DNA from: Bacillota bacterium
GTDB taxonomy: Bacteria > Bacillota > Sulfobacillia > JABLXB01
Assembly (NCBI GenBank): GCA_024653225.1
Contig: JANLGA010000002.1
Location: forward strand, 1-16,964
Reading direction: 5' to 3'
DNA length: 16,964 nt
In this document: piece by piece, positions 1 through 6,816 of the stretch
Numbering within the stretch: the stretch's first letter is position 1
How the letters are laid out: every line of letters begins with the position of its first letter
Made by a program: the position numbers and the translations under genes
The notes under the pieces: generated by a model
Told to the model about the DNA's origin: nothing
The model's database searches: none
The model's input: only the letters and a program-made list of their open reading frames with translations

Positions 1-833
1 GGTCCGTCGTCAGGCGGATACTGGGCAACGAAGCGTACGCCGGGGTATTCTATGCCAATAGGTACGACGCCTCGGGGGTATGCATGAACCCGTACCTCCC
101 CCGGGCCGAGAGATCCAAGGTGAAGATGAGACCGCGCTCGGAATGGATCCCGGTGAGGGTTCCGGCGATCGTGGATGAAGCGACTTGCCGTCGGGCGGGC
201 GAACGGCTGGCGGCCGCCAGGAGGTTGTGGGCGGGGGCGGAGCGCGCGCAATACCTGCTGTCGGGACTAGTCGTGTGCGGGGAGTGCGGCCGGCCGATGA
301 CGGGGAGCCGCTCGACAGACTGGGGGGTGCCGGGGAGGTTTTACGTCTGCAGAAGGGACAAGGGCGGGTGCGGACGCCGCGTCGGCGCCGAGGTACTGGA
401 ATCGGCGGTCTGGGAGCCCGTGCGCGGTGTCGTGCGCGAGCAGTGGGACATCATCGCCGCTCGGAGGGATGACGCCGCCCGGACGTCGCGACTTTGCGGA
501 CGCGTGCCGGAGGGGGCCAAGGCCGAACCCTTGGAGAAGCAGTCTTGGGCCCCGGACGACATGACTCCGGCCGAAAAGAGGGAGGTCGTCAGGCAGATGG
601 TTCGGGAGGTATACGTCGCCGGGCGGCCCGGTTTCCCGCGGACGATCCGGGCGGTCGTGAACGGCCCGATCGCCCTGGGCATGCGCCGGTCGGCGCCCCC
701 GGTCCCCCGCGACACTAGGAGCCGAGATCGAGATCTTGATGTACCTGCGGTCCGCGCGGAAGACGAGGGCGGAGGTGTCCCTGTACGACCCCATAGGTGT
801 GGACAGGGAGGGCAACGAGATCGCCCTGATTGA
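1..833 (+). CDS. Large serine recombinase, C-terminal part (SpoIVCA-like, partial 5')
   Basis: This is the C-terminal part of a large serine site-specific recombinase; the catalytic serine domain lies left of the window. The first residues in frame (from base 3) read SVVRRILGNEAYAGVF, the usual end of the Recombinase domain (PF07508). A zinc beta-ribbon follows, with CGECGRPM near bases 280-300 and a second cysteine pair CRRDKGGC near 349-372. Then come a short probable coiled-coil stretch and the helix TPAEKREVVRQMVREV that normally closes these enzymes. The stop lies about 100 bases inside the sigK fragment in another frame, so the last 35 or so residues are encoded by sigK DNA. Position beside a sigK 3' half suggests it is the sporulation recombinase that excises the element and rebuilds sigK (as SpoIVCA does in B. 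subtilis). The family call is firm; the sporulation role is inferred from context. Confidence 0.85.
   Translation, partial: SVVRRILGNEAYAGVFYANRYDASGVCMNPYLPRAERSKVKMRPRSEWIPVRVPAIVDEATCRRAGERLAAARRLWAGAERAQYLLSGLVVCGECGRPMTGSRSTDWGVPGRFYVCRRDKGGCGRRVGAEVLESAVWEPVRGVVREQWDIIAARRDDAARTSRLCGRVPEGAKAEPLEKQSWAPDDMTPAEKREVVRQMVREVYVAGRPGFPRTIRAVVNGPIALGMRRSAPPVPRDTRSRDRDLDVPAVRAEDEGGGVPVRPHRCGQGGQRDRPD
718..740 (+). other. Putative skin-type attachment junction within sigK
   Basis: Similarity to SigK starts abruptly here. In the sigK frame, codons from 721 read A-E-I-E-I-L-M-Y-L-R, lining up with IENEILMHLR of B. subtilis SigK. The B. subtilis skin junction falls in the ENE codons, which correspond to 724-732 here. 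The segment contains a tandem GAGATC repeat (724-735), within which crossover may occur. Upstream in this frame there is no sigma-factor sequence and a stop at 658-660. The exact crossover bases cannot be set without the other end of the element. Confidence 0.6.
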
Positions 834-1098
834 CGTGCTTGGGTCCGATCCGGAGTACGTGCCGGAAGTGGTGGACAAGCAGCTCGAGGAATCGAGGCTC
901 CTCGAGAAACTCGCCGTTCTCGACAGGAAGGAACGCAAGGTCCTGCAGCTGAGGTATGGGCTGTTCGGCCACGCGAGGAAAACCCAGAGGGAGATCGCAT
1001 ACCTGCTCGGCATATCGCGATCCTACGTGTCCCGGATAGAGAAGAAGGCCGTGAACAAGTTGTGCCGGGAGTTGCGCGCCGGGGGCGAGGGTCCCTGA
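721..1098 (+). pseudogene. sigK: sigK 3' part (SpoIIIC-like), split gene missing its 5' half
   Basis: This encodes the C-terminal half of the late mother-cell sporulation sigma factor SigK, about 125 residues. The stretch VSLYDPIGVDREGNEIALID is typical of the SigE/SigK group after region 2 and closest to SigK. The end holds region 4 with its helix-turn-helix TQREIAYLLGISRSYVSRIE. Regions 1 and 2 (core binding and -10 recognition) and the pro-sequence are absent, and the frame enters from recombinase DNA. In-frame starts exist only at TTG 736 and ATG 739, so alone it could not make a working sigma factor. It is labelled pseudogene only for lack of a split-gene type: the intact region 4 and clean reading frame argue for a functional half gene that becomes whole after element excision in the mother cell. 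SigE is the alternative identity, less likely because of the LYDPIG segment. Confidence 0.85.
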
Positions 1099-1110
1099 GA
1101 TGCCATGCCT

Positions 1111-1129
1111 TCCGCCCTTTCCCGGCGGA
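1111..1129 (+). terminator. Hairpin after sigK, weak terminator candidate
   Basis: TCCGCC (1111-1116) and GGCGGA (1124-1129) form a perfect 6-bp stem with loop CTTTCCC, 12 bases after the sigK stop. There is no T-run after it, so intrinsic termination is doubtful. Confidence 0.25.
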
Positions 1130-1160
1130 CATGCCGGAGATCGCGACCCGACGACCGGGT

Positions 1161-1189
1161 TTGACGCCCGGGCGGGCGGGTGCTAAGCT
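1161..1189 (+). promoter_or_regulatory. Candidate SigA promoter for yqeG
   Basis: TTGACG (1161-1166) is followed after 17 bases by TAAGCT (1184-1189), preceded by TGC so that an extended -10 is present. The -35 matches consensus at 5 of 6 positions; the -10 is weak (3 of 6). Transcription would start near 1196, which excludes the TTG at 1190 as the yqeG start. Confidence 0.5.
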
Positions 1190-1222
1190 TTGGGCGAGAC
1201 TGGGAAAGGATGCGGTCGGAAG

Positions 1223-1768
1223 ATGGGGTGCGAGCGAGAGCGCCGCGCCGGGCTCGTTTCCTTCCTGTGTCCGCGTTCGTGGCGTCCCTCCGTCGGCCAC
1301 ATAGATGTCCGCGAACTCAAGCGCCGGGGTATTGACGGCCTGATCGTTGACGTGGACAACACGCTGGTCGAATGGGACAGGCACGAACCGACCGACGCGC
1401 TCAAGTCGTGGTTTTCGGCCGCGAACGATGCCGGACTGCGCTGCTGCGTGGTGTCGAATTCGAGGCGGAGGGCGAGGATCGCGGGGTTCGCCGCGGCACT
1501 CGGCGTGCCGTTTATAGCGCCCGCGGGGAAACCCCTGCCGTGGTGCTTCCGTTCCGCGATGCGCGTCCTCGGCACCGACCCTCGCCGCACCGCCGTCGTG
1601 GGGGACCAAGTCTTCACCGACGTCCTCGGAGGAAACGCGTTGGGCTTGTACACGATACTCGTGCCCCCGAAATGTCCCCGCGAGTTCGTGGGCACTCGGC
1701 TGGTCCGCAGGCTGGAACGTCTCGTCCTCGGATACCTCAGGAGGCGGGGGTACATCGAGGGTGCATGA
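1223..1768 (+). CDS. yqeG: YqeG family HAD-type phosphatase
   Basis: A 181-residue cytoplasmic HAD-superfamily hydrolase of the YqeG family, commonly conserved in Bacillota. HAD motif I is DVDNTL with the nucleophile D43 and acid D45, followed by VEWD, a YqeG signature. Motif II is VVSNS, motif III the lysine of AGKPLPW, and motif IV is VVGDQVFTDVLGGNALG. The C-terminal part, with RRLERLVLGYLRRRGYI, also fits the family. The physiological substrate is not settled. ATG 1223 is chosen because it gives the usual N-terminus just before FLCP (FLPN in relatives), has GGAAAGGA 12 bases upstream and lies downstream of the predicted transcription start; TTG 1190 is the alternative. It stands alone between the sigK fragment and the receiver gene. 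Confidence 0.9.
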   Translation: MGCERERRAGLVSFLCPRSWRPSVGHIDVRELKRRGIDGLIVDVDNTLVEWDRHEPTDALKSWFSAANDAGLRCCVVSNSRRRARIAGFAAALGVPFIAPAGKPLPWCFRSAMRVLGTDPRRTAVVGDQVFTDVLGGNALGLYTILVPPKCPREFVGTRLVRRLERLVLGYLRRRGYIEGA

Positions 1769-1796
1769 TCCGCCTCGGGCGCCGCACGTGCGGATT
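1768..1796 (+). terminator. Weak terminator-like hairpin after yqeG
   Basis: ATCCGC (1768-1773), overlapping the stop codon, can pair with GCGGAT (1790-1795), followed by TTT. The loop contains the perfect 12-base palindrome CCGCACGTGCGG (1782-1793), which competes with this fold. A second small hairpin, TACAC-ACTTC-GTGTA, lies at 1797-1811. The two may act together as a terminator or be protein-binding sites. Confidence 0.3.
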
Positions 1797-1834
1797 TACA
1801 CACTTCGTGTAGTCGGCGGCCATGACACGACACG

Positions 1835-1860
1835 TTATGACAGGATTCCTGTTGTATAAT
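1835..1860 (+). promoter_or_regulatory. Promoter with consensus -10 for the receiver gene
   Basis: A perfect TATAAT sits at 1855-1860, 37 bases before the receiver-gene ATG. The -35 region is poor: ACGTTA at 1832-1837 has the right spacing and little match to TTGACA. An inverted repeat CAGGA-T-TCCTG (1841-1851) fills the spacer, which together with the weak -35 would suit control by an activator or repressor. Confidence 0.6.
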
Positions 1861-1897
1861 TCCCCCAGGCTTGTACTCGAACGGGGGATGGCGACAC

Positions 1898-2350
1898 ATG
1901 AAAGTGCTTCTTGCCGACCCGCACTCCCGCGTCAGGGAGATGCTTTCGGCGTGCTGTACGCTCATGGGAGACAGGGTGGAGGCGGTCTACTGCGCGGCCG
2001 GCGGGCCCGACGCGGTCGAGAAGGCGGTGTTGTTTCGAGTGGATGTGGCAGTGATTGACATCGCTCCACCGCTGACGGAGGGTATCCGGACCATCAGGGC
2101 GCTCCGTGAGAGCGGGTTCGACCGCGACATAGTGAGCGTCTCCAGCGCCGCATACGAGCATCTCGAGAAAGACGCCATGGAAGCGGGATCGACCGCGCAC
2201 CTCACGAAGCCCTTCTTGCTTGAGGAGTTCATCAGGGTGTTGACCGGCGATCCGGTTCCGTCGGGAATGGTCACACCGTTCGACCCCAACGGTCTCGGCC
2301 GGCGGCGCGGGTCGGGACGCCGCCCCCTTCATATCACCCTGGAATTGTGA
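1898..2350 (+). CDS. Stand-alone response regulator receiver protein, atypical
   Basis: A 150-residue single-domain CheY-like receiver with no output domain. The predicted phospho-acceptor is D54 in VAVIDIAPP; K104 in LTKPF and serines near residues 81-83 (VSVSS) fill the other conserved positions. The metal-binding acidic pair is reduced: the N-terminal motif is LLADPHS with D7 followed by proline where most receivers have a second acid. The helix 1 segment SRVREML is normal. A tail of about 30 polar residues follows the domain. ATG 1898 has GGGGGA about 9 bases upstream. It is preceded by its own promoter and a yqeG-distal hairpin, so it is probably a separate unit, 148 bases before the pilus genes. 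It could be a phosphorelay shuttle or a phosphorylation-independent partner; its target is not visible. Confidence 0.85.
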   Translation: MKVLLADPHSRVREMLSACCTLMGDRVEAVYCAAGGPDAVEKAVLFRVDVAVIDIAPPLTEGIRTIRALRESGFDRDIVSVSSAAYEHLEKDAMEAGSTAHLTKPFLLEEFIRVLTGDPVPSGMVTPFDPNGLGRRRGSGRRPLHITLEL

Positions 2351-2498
2351 CTCCCCTGTACCAGGAATGACTGGAAGGCATCGCCCCCGCGTTGAGCGAA
2401 ATGTGACACCGTCCGATGTTCAATACCTCCCGTTTACACCGATATACGTAATGATGGGCGTGTGCGGGAGATGAGACGGCGATCGGAGGGGACGAGCC

Positions 2499-3542
2499 GT
2501 GAATGTTGACGAGATACTCGCGGAGGCCGTCGCCAGGCACGCTTCCGACCTCCACCTGACCGTGGACGCACCGCCCTCGTTCAGAATTCACGGGGAAATC
2601 GTCCGCGGCGAGTCCGCGCTTCTCACCCAGTCGGATACGAGGCGCGCGTTCGAGAGCCTCTCCGGCCGCCGCGAGAGGACCGCGCTGGACGAGAGGGGTC
2701 AGGTGAACTTCTCGTACAGCATACCCGGAATGGGACGGTTCCGCGTCAGTGCCTTCCGGCAACGAGGATCGGTGGCGCTGGCGATAAGGATCCTCTGGCC
2801 GAAGGTGCCCACCCTCGGGGAACTGTGCTTGCCGCTTGCGGCGGCCGAGCTCGCGATGAGACCCGGCGGGCTGGTGCTCGTGGCGGGTCCCACGGGAAGC
2901 GGCAAGTCGTCCACTTTGGCCGGGATGATTGACCTCATCAACGACAGCAGGAGTTGCCACGTTATCACGCTCGAGGATCCGATAGAGTACCTTCATTCGC
3001 ACAAGCAGAGCATAGTGCACCAGCGGGAGATTGGACAGGACGCACCCTCCTTCGACGAGGGGTTGCGCGCGGCACTTCGCCAGGACCCGGATGTGATCAT
3101 GGTCGGTGACATCGGGGATACGGAGACGATTCAGGCCGCGCTCACCGCCGCGGAGACGGGGCATCTCGTCCTGGGCGCACTGCACGCGACGGGCGCACAG
3201 CAATCGGTGTCGAGGATCATGGACGTCTTCCCCCCGCACCGACAGCAGCAGGTGAGAGTGCAGGTGGCGGAGGTGCTCGCCGGCGTCATAGCCCAGCAGC
3301 TCGTCCCCAGGATAGACAGGCCCGGCAGGATAGTTGCGTGCGAGATACTGGTGGCGACGCCGGCGGTGAGGAGCCTCATCAGAGAGAATCGCACTCACCA
3401 ACTGGCTTCGGCAATCCAGACGGGAGCGAAGCTCGGGATGAGGACGATGAGCCAGTCCCTGAGGGATCTGTGCGACAAGCACGTGATAAGCGTCGAAGAA
3501 TACCAGTCGCGGTCGGCTTCCGCACCCGAGAGAGAATACTAG
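2499..3542 (+). CDS. pilT: PilT-like type IV pilus retraction ATPase, divergent Walker B
   Basis: A 347-residue hexameric AAA-like ATPase of the GspE/PilT family that in type IV pili drives retraction at the inner face of the membrane. The N-terminal domain (residues 1-110) starts with HASDLHLTVDAPPSFRIHG, as in PilT. Walker A is GPTGSGKS (130-137), the Asp-box region is ITLEDPIEYLHS, and the His-box ETGHLVLGALHA keeps H222 and H229. The C-terminal AVRSLIRENRTHQL corresponds to the PilT-specific AIRNLIRE motif. The Walker B region reads VGDIGD where PilT has VGEMRD: the catalytic glutamate at 204 is aspartate and the following arginine is glycine. Length matches PilT. GTG 2499 is fixed by GGAGGG 8 bases upstream. 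It heads the packed pilT-peptidase-amidohydrolase-degSU group; no clear promoter was found in 2351-2498. Confidence 0.9.
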   Translation: MNVDEILAEAVARHASDLHLTVDAPPSFRIHGEIVRGESALLTQSDTRRAFESLSGRRERTALDERGQVNFSYSIPGMGRFRVSAFRQRGSVALAIRILWPKVPTLGELCLPLAAAELAMRPGGLVLVAGPTGSGKSSTLAGMIDLINDSRSCHVITLEDPIEYLHSHKQSIVHQREIGQDAPSFDEGLRAALRQDPDVIMVGDIGDTETIQAALTAAETGHLVLGALHATGAQQSVSRIMDVFPPHRQQQVRVQVAEVLAGVIAQQLVPRIDRPGRIVACEILVATPAVRSLIRENRTHQLASAIQTGAKLGMRTMSQSLRDLCDKHVISVEEYQSRSASAPEREY

Positions 3543-3605
3543 GCGGGGCCGTGTTGCGCGGTCGCCGGTCGGTGGGGTGAGAGACACCTGTATATCCCGT
3601 GGACA

Positions 3606-4322
3606 GTGGGGGCGGCGGCTCTGCTCTCAGGTTGCGCCGCCGCATCAATCACGGAGGCCCTCTGCGGTACCTCGGGGCACGGGAGCGCCGACTCGTGCCC
3701 GGTTTGCGGGACACGGCTGAGGTGGTGGTGGCTCCCACCCGTGCTCAAGGTACTGGCCTCCCCACGTTGTCGAGTCTGCGGGGCGAGGCTGGACACGGGC
3801 GTGCCGGTCGTGGAGTGCGTCACCGGATCACTGGTGGCGGCCTCCTTCATGCTGAGCGCTGGTCCGGCGCAGGCCGTCGTCCTCTCGACGGTGTGTCTGG
3901 TGGCGGTGACGACGGCCGCGGTTGACATGCGCACCTACACGATACCGAATCGCCTTGTCGCCGGAGGCGGGGCGGCAGTCGCCGCGTTGATCGCCGCGGG
4001 CCTCATCCCCCCGGCGGAATCGTTGCTCGGGGCTGTCGCCGGGGGATCCTTGATGTGGGTGACCGCAGTCGCCGGCAGGGGTGCGATGGGCGGTGGCGAC
4101 GTGAAAATATCCTTTGTATTGGGCGCCCTGGTGCGGTGGCCGGGCGTGCTGGTCGCGCTGTTCGCGTCGTTCGTTGCCGCGGCGCTGACGGCCGCCGTAC
4201 TTCTCGCGCTGCGACTGAAGAAGCGTAGGGACTACATCCCGTTCGGGCCGTTTCTTGCCGCCGGAGCCCTGTTCGCGGCCGCCTGGGGGGATGCGATGCT
4301 CCGGTGGTACTGGGGGGGGTAG
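3606..4322 (+). CDS. Bifunctional prepilin peptidase / N-methylase (A24 family)
   Basis: A polytopic membrane aspartic peptidase that cleaves pilin leader peptides and probably methylates the new N-terminus. The N-terminal methylase domain carries the zinc-type cysteines C31/C34 (SCPVCG) and C55/C58 (PRCRVCG). The two catalytic aspartates are D107 in DMRTYTIPN and D165 in GGGDVK. Several hydrophobic segments follow, and the protein ends shortly after IPFGPFLAAGAL, typical of the family. It lies 63 bases after pilT in the same frame. The start is uncertain: GTG 3606 lacks a good ribosome site, whereas CTG 3588, with GGTGGGGTGAGAG just before it, would add six residues (LYIPWT). As the only peptidase in the window it is the likely processor of the Flp pilin and TadE/TadG-like pseudopilins downstream, although the two-domain form is more usual in type IV pilus or type II secretion systems. 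Confidence 0.9.
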   Translation: MGAAALLSGCAAASITEALCGTSGHGSADSCPVCGTRLRWWWLPPVLKVLASPRCRVCGARLDTGVPVVECVTGSLVAASFMLSAGPAQAVVLSTVCLVAVTTAAVDMRTYTIPNRLVAGGGAAVAALIAAGLIPPAESLLGAVAGGSLMWVTAVAGRGAMGGGDVKISFVLGALVRWPGVLVALFASFVAAALTAAVLLALRLKKRRDYIPFGPFLAAGALFAAAWGDAMLRWYWGG

Positions 4323-4401
4323 CCAGGTGAGGGATGTCGCCGGGCTGCGCGGCGACCATGGCGGAGTGTGCTTGGGAGATACCCGCGGGGATGTCCGCCC
4401 G

Positions 4402-5598
4402 ATGCGGGAGGCCGTCGTCGAACGGATCGGGTCACTGAAGGACCGCGCCGTGGGGCGGGCCGCCGCACTGGCTCCGACCCTCTGCTCTCTGAGCGACCGG
4501 ATCTTCCACAACCCGGAGATCGGGTTCGCCGAGCGGAAGGCGAGCATGTGGCTGACGGAATTCCTCCAGGCCAATGGTTTCCAGGTGGAGCGCGGACTGG
4601 CGGGCATGGAGACGTCGTTCTCGGGGCGGGTGCACGGAAAGTCGCCGGGGCCCGTGGTGGCGCTGCTCGCCGAGTACGATGCGCTCCCCGAAATCGGCCA
4701 CGGTTGCGGCCACAATCTCATCGGCGTCGCCTCGTGCGGTGCCGCCGCTGCGGTGGCCGGCCTGATGCCGGAACTCCGCGGCTCGCTCGTCGTGTTCGGA
4801 TGCCCTGCCGAGGAGGGTGCCGTACCCGGGGCGGGAGGCAAGATCGCCCTCCTGAGGAGCGGCTACTTCGAGGGCGTGGACGCGGCGATGATGGTCCACC
4901 CCGCGTCGAGGTATGTAGTGCGGAGTCGGTCGTCCGCCAGGACGGCCCTCAGGATCGCGTTCACGGGAGGCGACGGGCAGGCGGCTTGCCTCCTCACCTT
5001 CAACGCCATCAACTCGTTGAGGGCGCACCTCGGCCCGAGCGTGAAGATACACGGCATAATGTCGGCGTCGGTCGGGGCGGGCGAGGGCCGCGCGGTCTCG
5101 GGATGGGTCCCGGCGGGCGAGTTCGAGATCCGCGCGTACGTTCGCGCCCCGGACTCCATCCGCACCGCTTTCTGCGAGGAGAGGGTGAAGGATTGCGCCC
5201 GTGGGGCCGCAATGGCCGCCGGGTGCGATGTCGAATTCAGCTACACGTCTCCTCCCTATGAGGAGCTCTTGACTAACGGCGAACTGGCTTCGGCATTCGC
5301 TTCCAACCTGGAAGCATTGGGTGTCTCCGTGGAGGAGCATCTCGACGCGGGCACCGGCTCCACGGACATGGGGAATGTGAGCCACGCGACGGCGGCGCTC
5401 CACGCGTACATAGCGACCTGTCCCAGGGGGATAGCCGGCCACACCCGGGAGTTCGGGCGCGCCACCCTCACGCAGGCGGCGCACGAGGGGATGATGGTGG
5501 GCGTGAAGGCGCTGGCGATGACCGTCATAGACCTGCTCGAAGACGCCGACCTGCTGCGACGGGTGAGGACGGAATTCGAGAAGGCGGCGCGAACATGA
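4402..5598 (+). CDS. M20 family amidohydrolase, AbgB/PM20D2-like
   Basis: A 398-residue zinc amidohydrolase of the M20D group nearest to the p-aminobenzoyl-glutamate hydrolase/PM20D2 branch; the true substrate is not predictable. Visible motifs are IFHNPEIGF near residue 35, EYDALPEIGHGCGHN with H100/C102/H104, PAEEG with E137/E138, H166 in MMVHP, and GSTDMGNVSH with H328. In the lid/dimerisation domain the usual stretch with an AHA motif and a NALDA motif is absent: F187 leads through TGGDGQAAC directly to TFNAINSLRAHL. That removes a histidine that in relatives reaches the partner active site. ATG 4402 gives the normal N-terminus; GTG 4327, just after the peptidase stop with a G-rich site upstream, would add 25 residues. 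Its stop overlaps the degS start (ATGA), so it is co-transcribed with the kinase. Confidence 0.85.
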   Translation: MREAVVERIGSLKDRAVGRAAALAPTLCSLSDRIFHNPEIGFAERKASMWLTEFLQANGFQVERGLAGMETSFSGRVHGKSPGPVVALLAEYDALPEIGHGCGHNLIGVASCGAAAAVAGLMPELRGSLVVFGCPAEEGAVPGAGGKIALLRSGYFEGVDAAMMVHPASRYVVRSRSSARTALRIAFTGGDGQAACLLTFNAINSLRAHLGPSVKIHGIMSASVGAGEGRAVSGWVPAGEFEIRAYVRAPDSIRTAFCEERVKDCARGAAMAAGCDVEFSYTSPPYEELLTNGELASAFASNLEALGVSVEEHLDAGTGSTDMGNVSHATAALHAYIATCPRGIAGHTREFGRATLTQAAHEGMMVGVKALAMTVIDLLEDADLLRRVRTEFEKAART

Positions 5599-6773
5599 TG
5601 AGTATGGGACAAGCGAACATCCCCGAGGAGCTGAGCCTCAGCTCCCTCGACCAAATCCTGAACAAGACCATCGAGGCCATACACAAGTCTCGCGACCAGA
5701 TGTTTCACATCGCGGAGCTGGCGAGGAGCGAGTTCAACCACGTCCAGGAAGAGCTCGAAGCGACGACGCGCGAGGCCGCGCTGCAGATCAAGATCGTTGA
5801 CGACCTGGAGAAGCAGGACAGGGCCGCCCGTTATTCGCTCATGGTGGTGAGCAGGGACTTCGCGAACCATACGGAGGATGAGATACGCGACGCCTACGAG
5901 AGGGCGAGCCGGATACAGGTGGACCTGGAGCTCGCTCGCGAGAAGGAAGTACGCCTCCGGCAGAAGAGAGACGAGCTCCAGCGGCGGCTCAAGACGTTGA
6001 AGACGATGGTAACGCGCGCCGAGGACCTCCTTTCCCGCGTGGGCGTGGTGATGGACTACCTGGCGGGGGACCTGAAGAAGATAACCGCTCACGTCCAGGG
6101 CTGGCAGAAGCGGCAGGAGCTGGCGTTCAGCGTCATCCGGGCGCAGGAAGAAGAGAGAAGGAGGGTGGCGCGGGAGATCCACGACGGTCCCGCGCAGGCG
6201 CTCGCCAGCCTCGCGATGAGGCTCGAACTGTGCGAGAAGATCCTCAACTCCGAATCCGGGCGCGCCAAGAAGGAGATCTCCGACCTGAAGGAGGTCGCGC
6301 GGGCCAGCCTGCAAGACGTGAGGAAGATAATATTCGACCTCAGGCCCATGGCCATAGACGACCTCGGCCTGATGCCGGCGTTGAGGACCTACGTGACTGC
6401 GTTCGAGGAGAGAACCGGGATACGAGTACAGTTCAACGTGCTCGGTGAGGAGCGCAGGCTTGCGGCCCCCCTGGAGATCGCCGTCTACAGGCTGGTCCAG
6501 GAGTCGCTGGCCAACGTGGCCAAGCACGCCAGGACGAGCGAAGCGTACGTGGGCATCGAGATCACCGGAAACTGCATACGCCTGGTCATCAGGGACAACG
6601 GGGTGGGCTTCAACCCGGAGGATGTGATGCAGGCGGCCGGAGAGAGATTCGGGCTCGTCGGGATGAAAGAACGGGCGGCCATGTTCGGCGGGGAGATGAC
6701 GATCAAGTCACAGCCGGGAGAGGGAAGCAAGATCACGGTCGTAATACCGCTTGAGCAGGGCCAGAAAAGTTGA
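5595..6773 (+). CDS. degS: Sensor histidine kinase DegS
   Basis: A 392-residue soluble histidine kinase without membrane segments, matching B. subtilis DegS in length and layout. Residues 15-180 are a long helical, coiled-coil sensor region (DegS domain, PF05384), rich in heptad-like charged stretches. The HisKA_3 dimerisation and phosphotransfer domain has RREIHDGPAQALA-type sequence with the phosphorylated H196. A HATPase domain follows with N-box ESLANVAKHA, G1-box RDNGVGF and G2-box FGLVGMKERA. ATG 5595 overlaps the stop of the amidohydrolase; ATG 5598 and 5604 are alternatives. It lies 43 bases before degU and is expected to phosphorylate it. In relatives this pair governs motility, exoenzyme and surface-structure genes; here it sits directly upstream of the pilus operon. 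Confidence 0.93.
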   Translation: MMSMGQANIPEELSLSSLDQILNKTIEAIHKSRDQMFHIAELARSEFNHVQEELEATTREAALQIKIVDDLEKQDRAARYSLMVVSRDFANHTEDEIRDAYERASRIQVDLELAREKEVRLRQKRDELQRRLKTLKTMVTRAEDLLSRVGVVMDYLAGDLKKITAHVQGWQKRQELAFSVIRAQEEERRRVAREIHDGPAQALASLAMRLELCEKILNSESGRAKKEISDLKEVARASLQDVRKIIFDLRPMAIDDLGLMPALRTYVTAFEERTGIRVQFNVLGEERRLAAPLEIAVYRLVQESLANVAKHARTSEAYVGIEITGNCIRLVIRDNGVGFNPEDVMQAAGERFGLVGMKERAAMFGGEMTIKSQPGEGSKITVVIPLEQGQKS

Positions 6774-6816
6774 TACCCCACGCTTCCTCGGCTTCGCGCG
6801 AAAGGAGGTGCGCGCA

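Noticed and set aside
736..1098. sigK fragment as an independent small sigma factor gene starting at TTG 736 or ATG 739
   Set aside because: It lacks region 2, has no ribosome site and begins exactly at the skin-type junction, so a split gene explains it better.
1190..1222. TTG 1190 as yqeG start
   Set aside because: It overlaps the -10 of the likely promoter and precedes the predicted transcription start; ATG 1223 fits the family N-terminus.
2351..2498. Promoter before pilT (TTTACA at 2433 and AT-rich GATATACGTAAT)
   Set aside because: No -10 at proper spacing from TTTACA could be found, and no SigE or SigK type pair fits, so no promoter is claimed. The 148 bases hold nothing else recognisable.
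2334..3587. Long minus-strand open frame (417 codons) opposite pilT
   Set aside because: It is the antisense of a clear PilT gene in GC-rich DNA, with no recognisable domain and compositional bias only. The same holds for other long antisense frames at 267-1609, 1183-1965, 3828-4841, 4432-5484, 5256-6527, 10160-11842 and 11835-12860.
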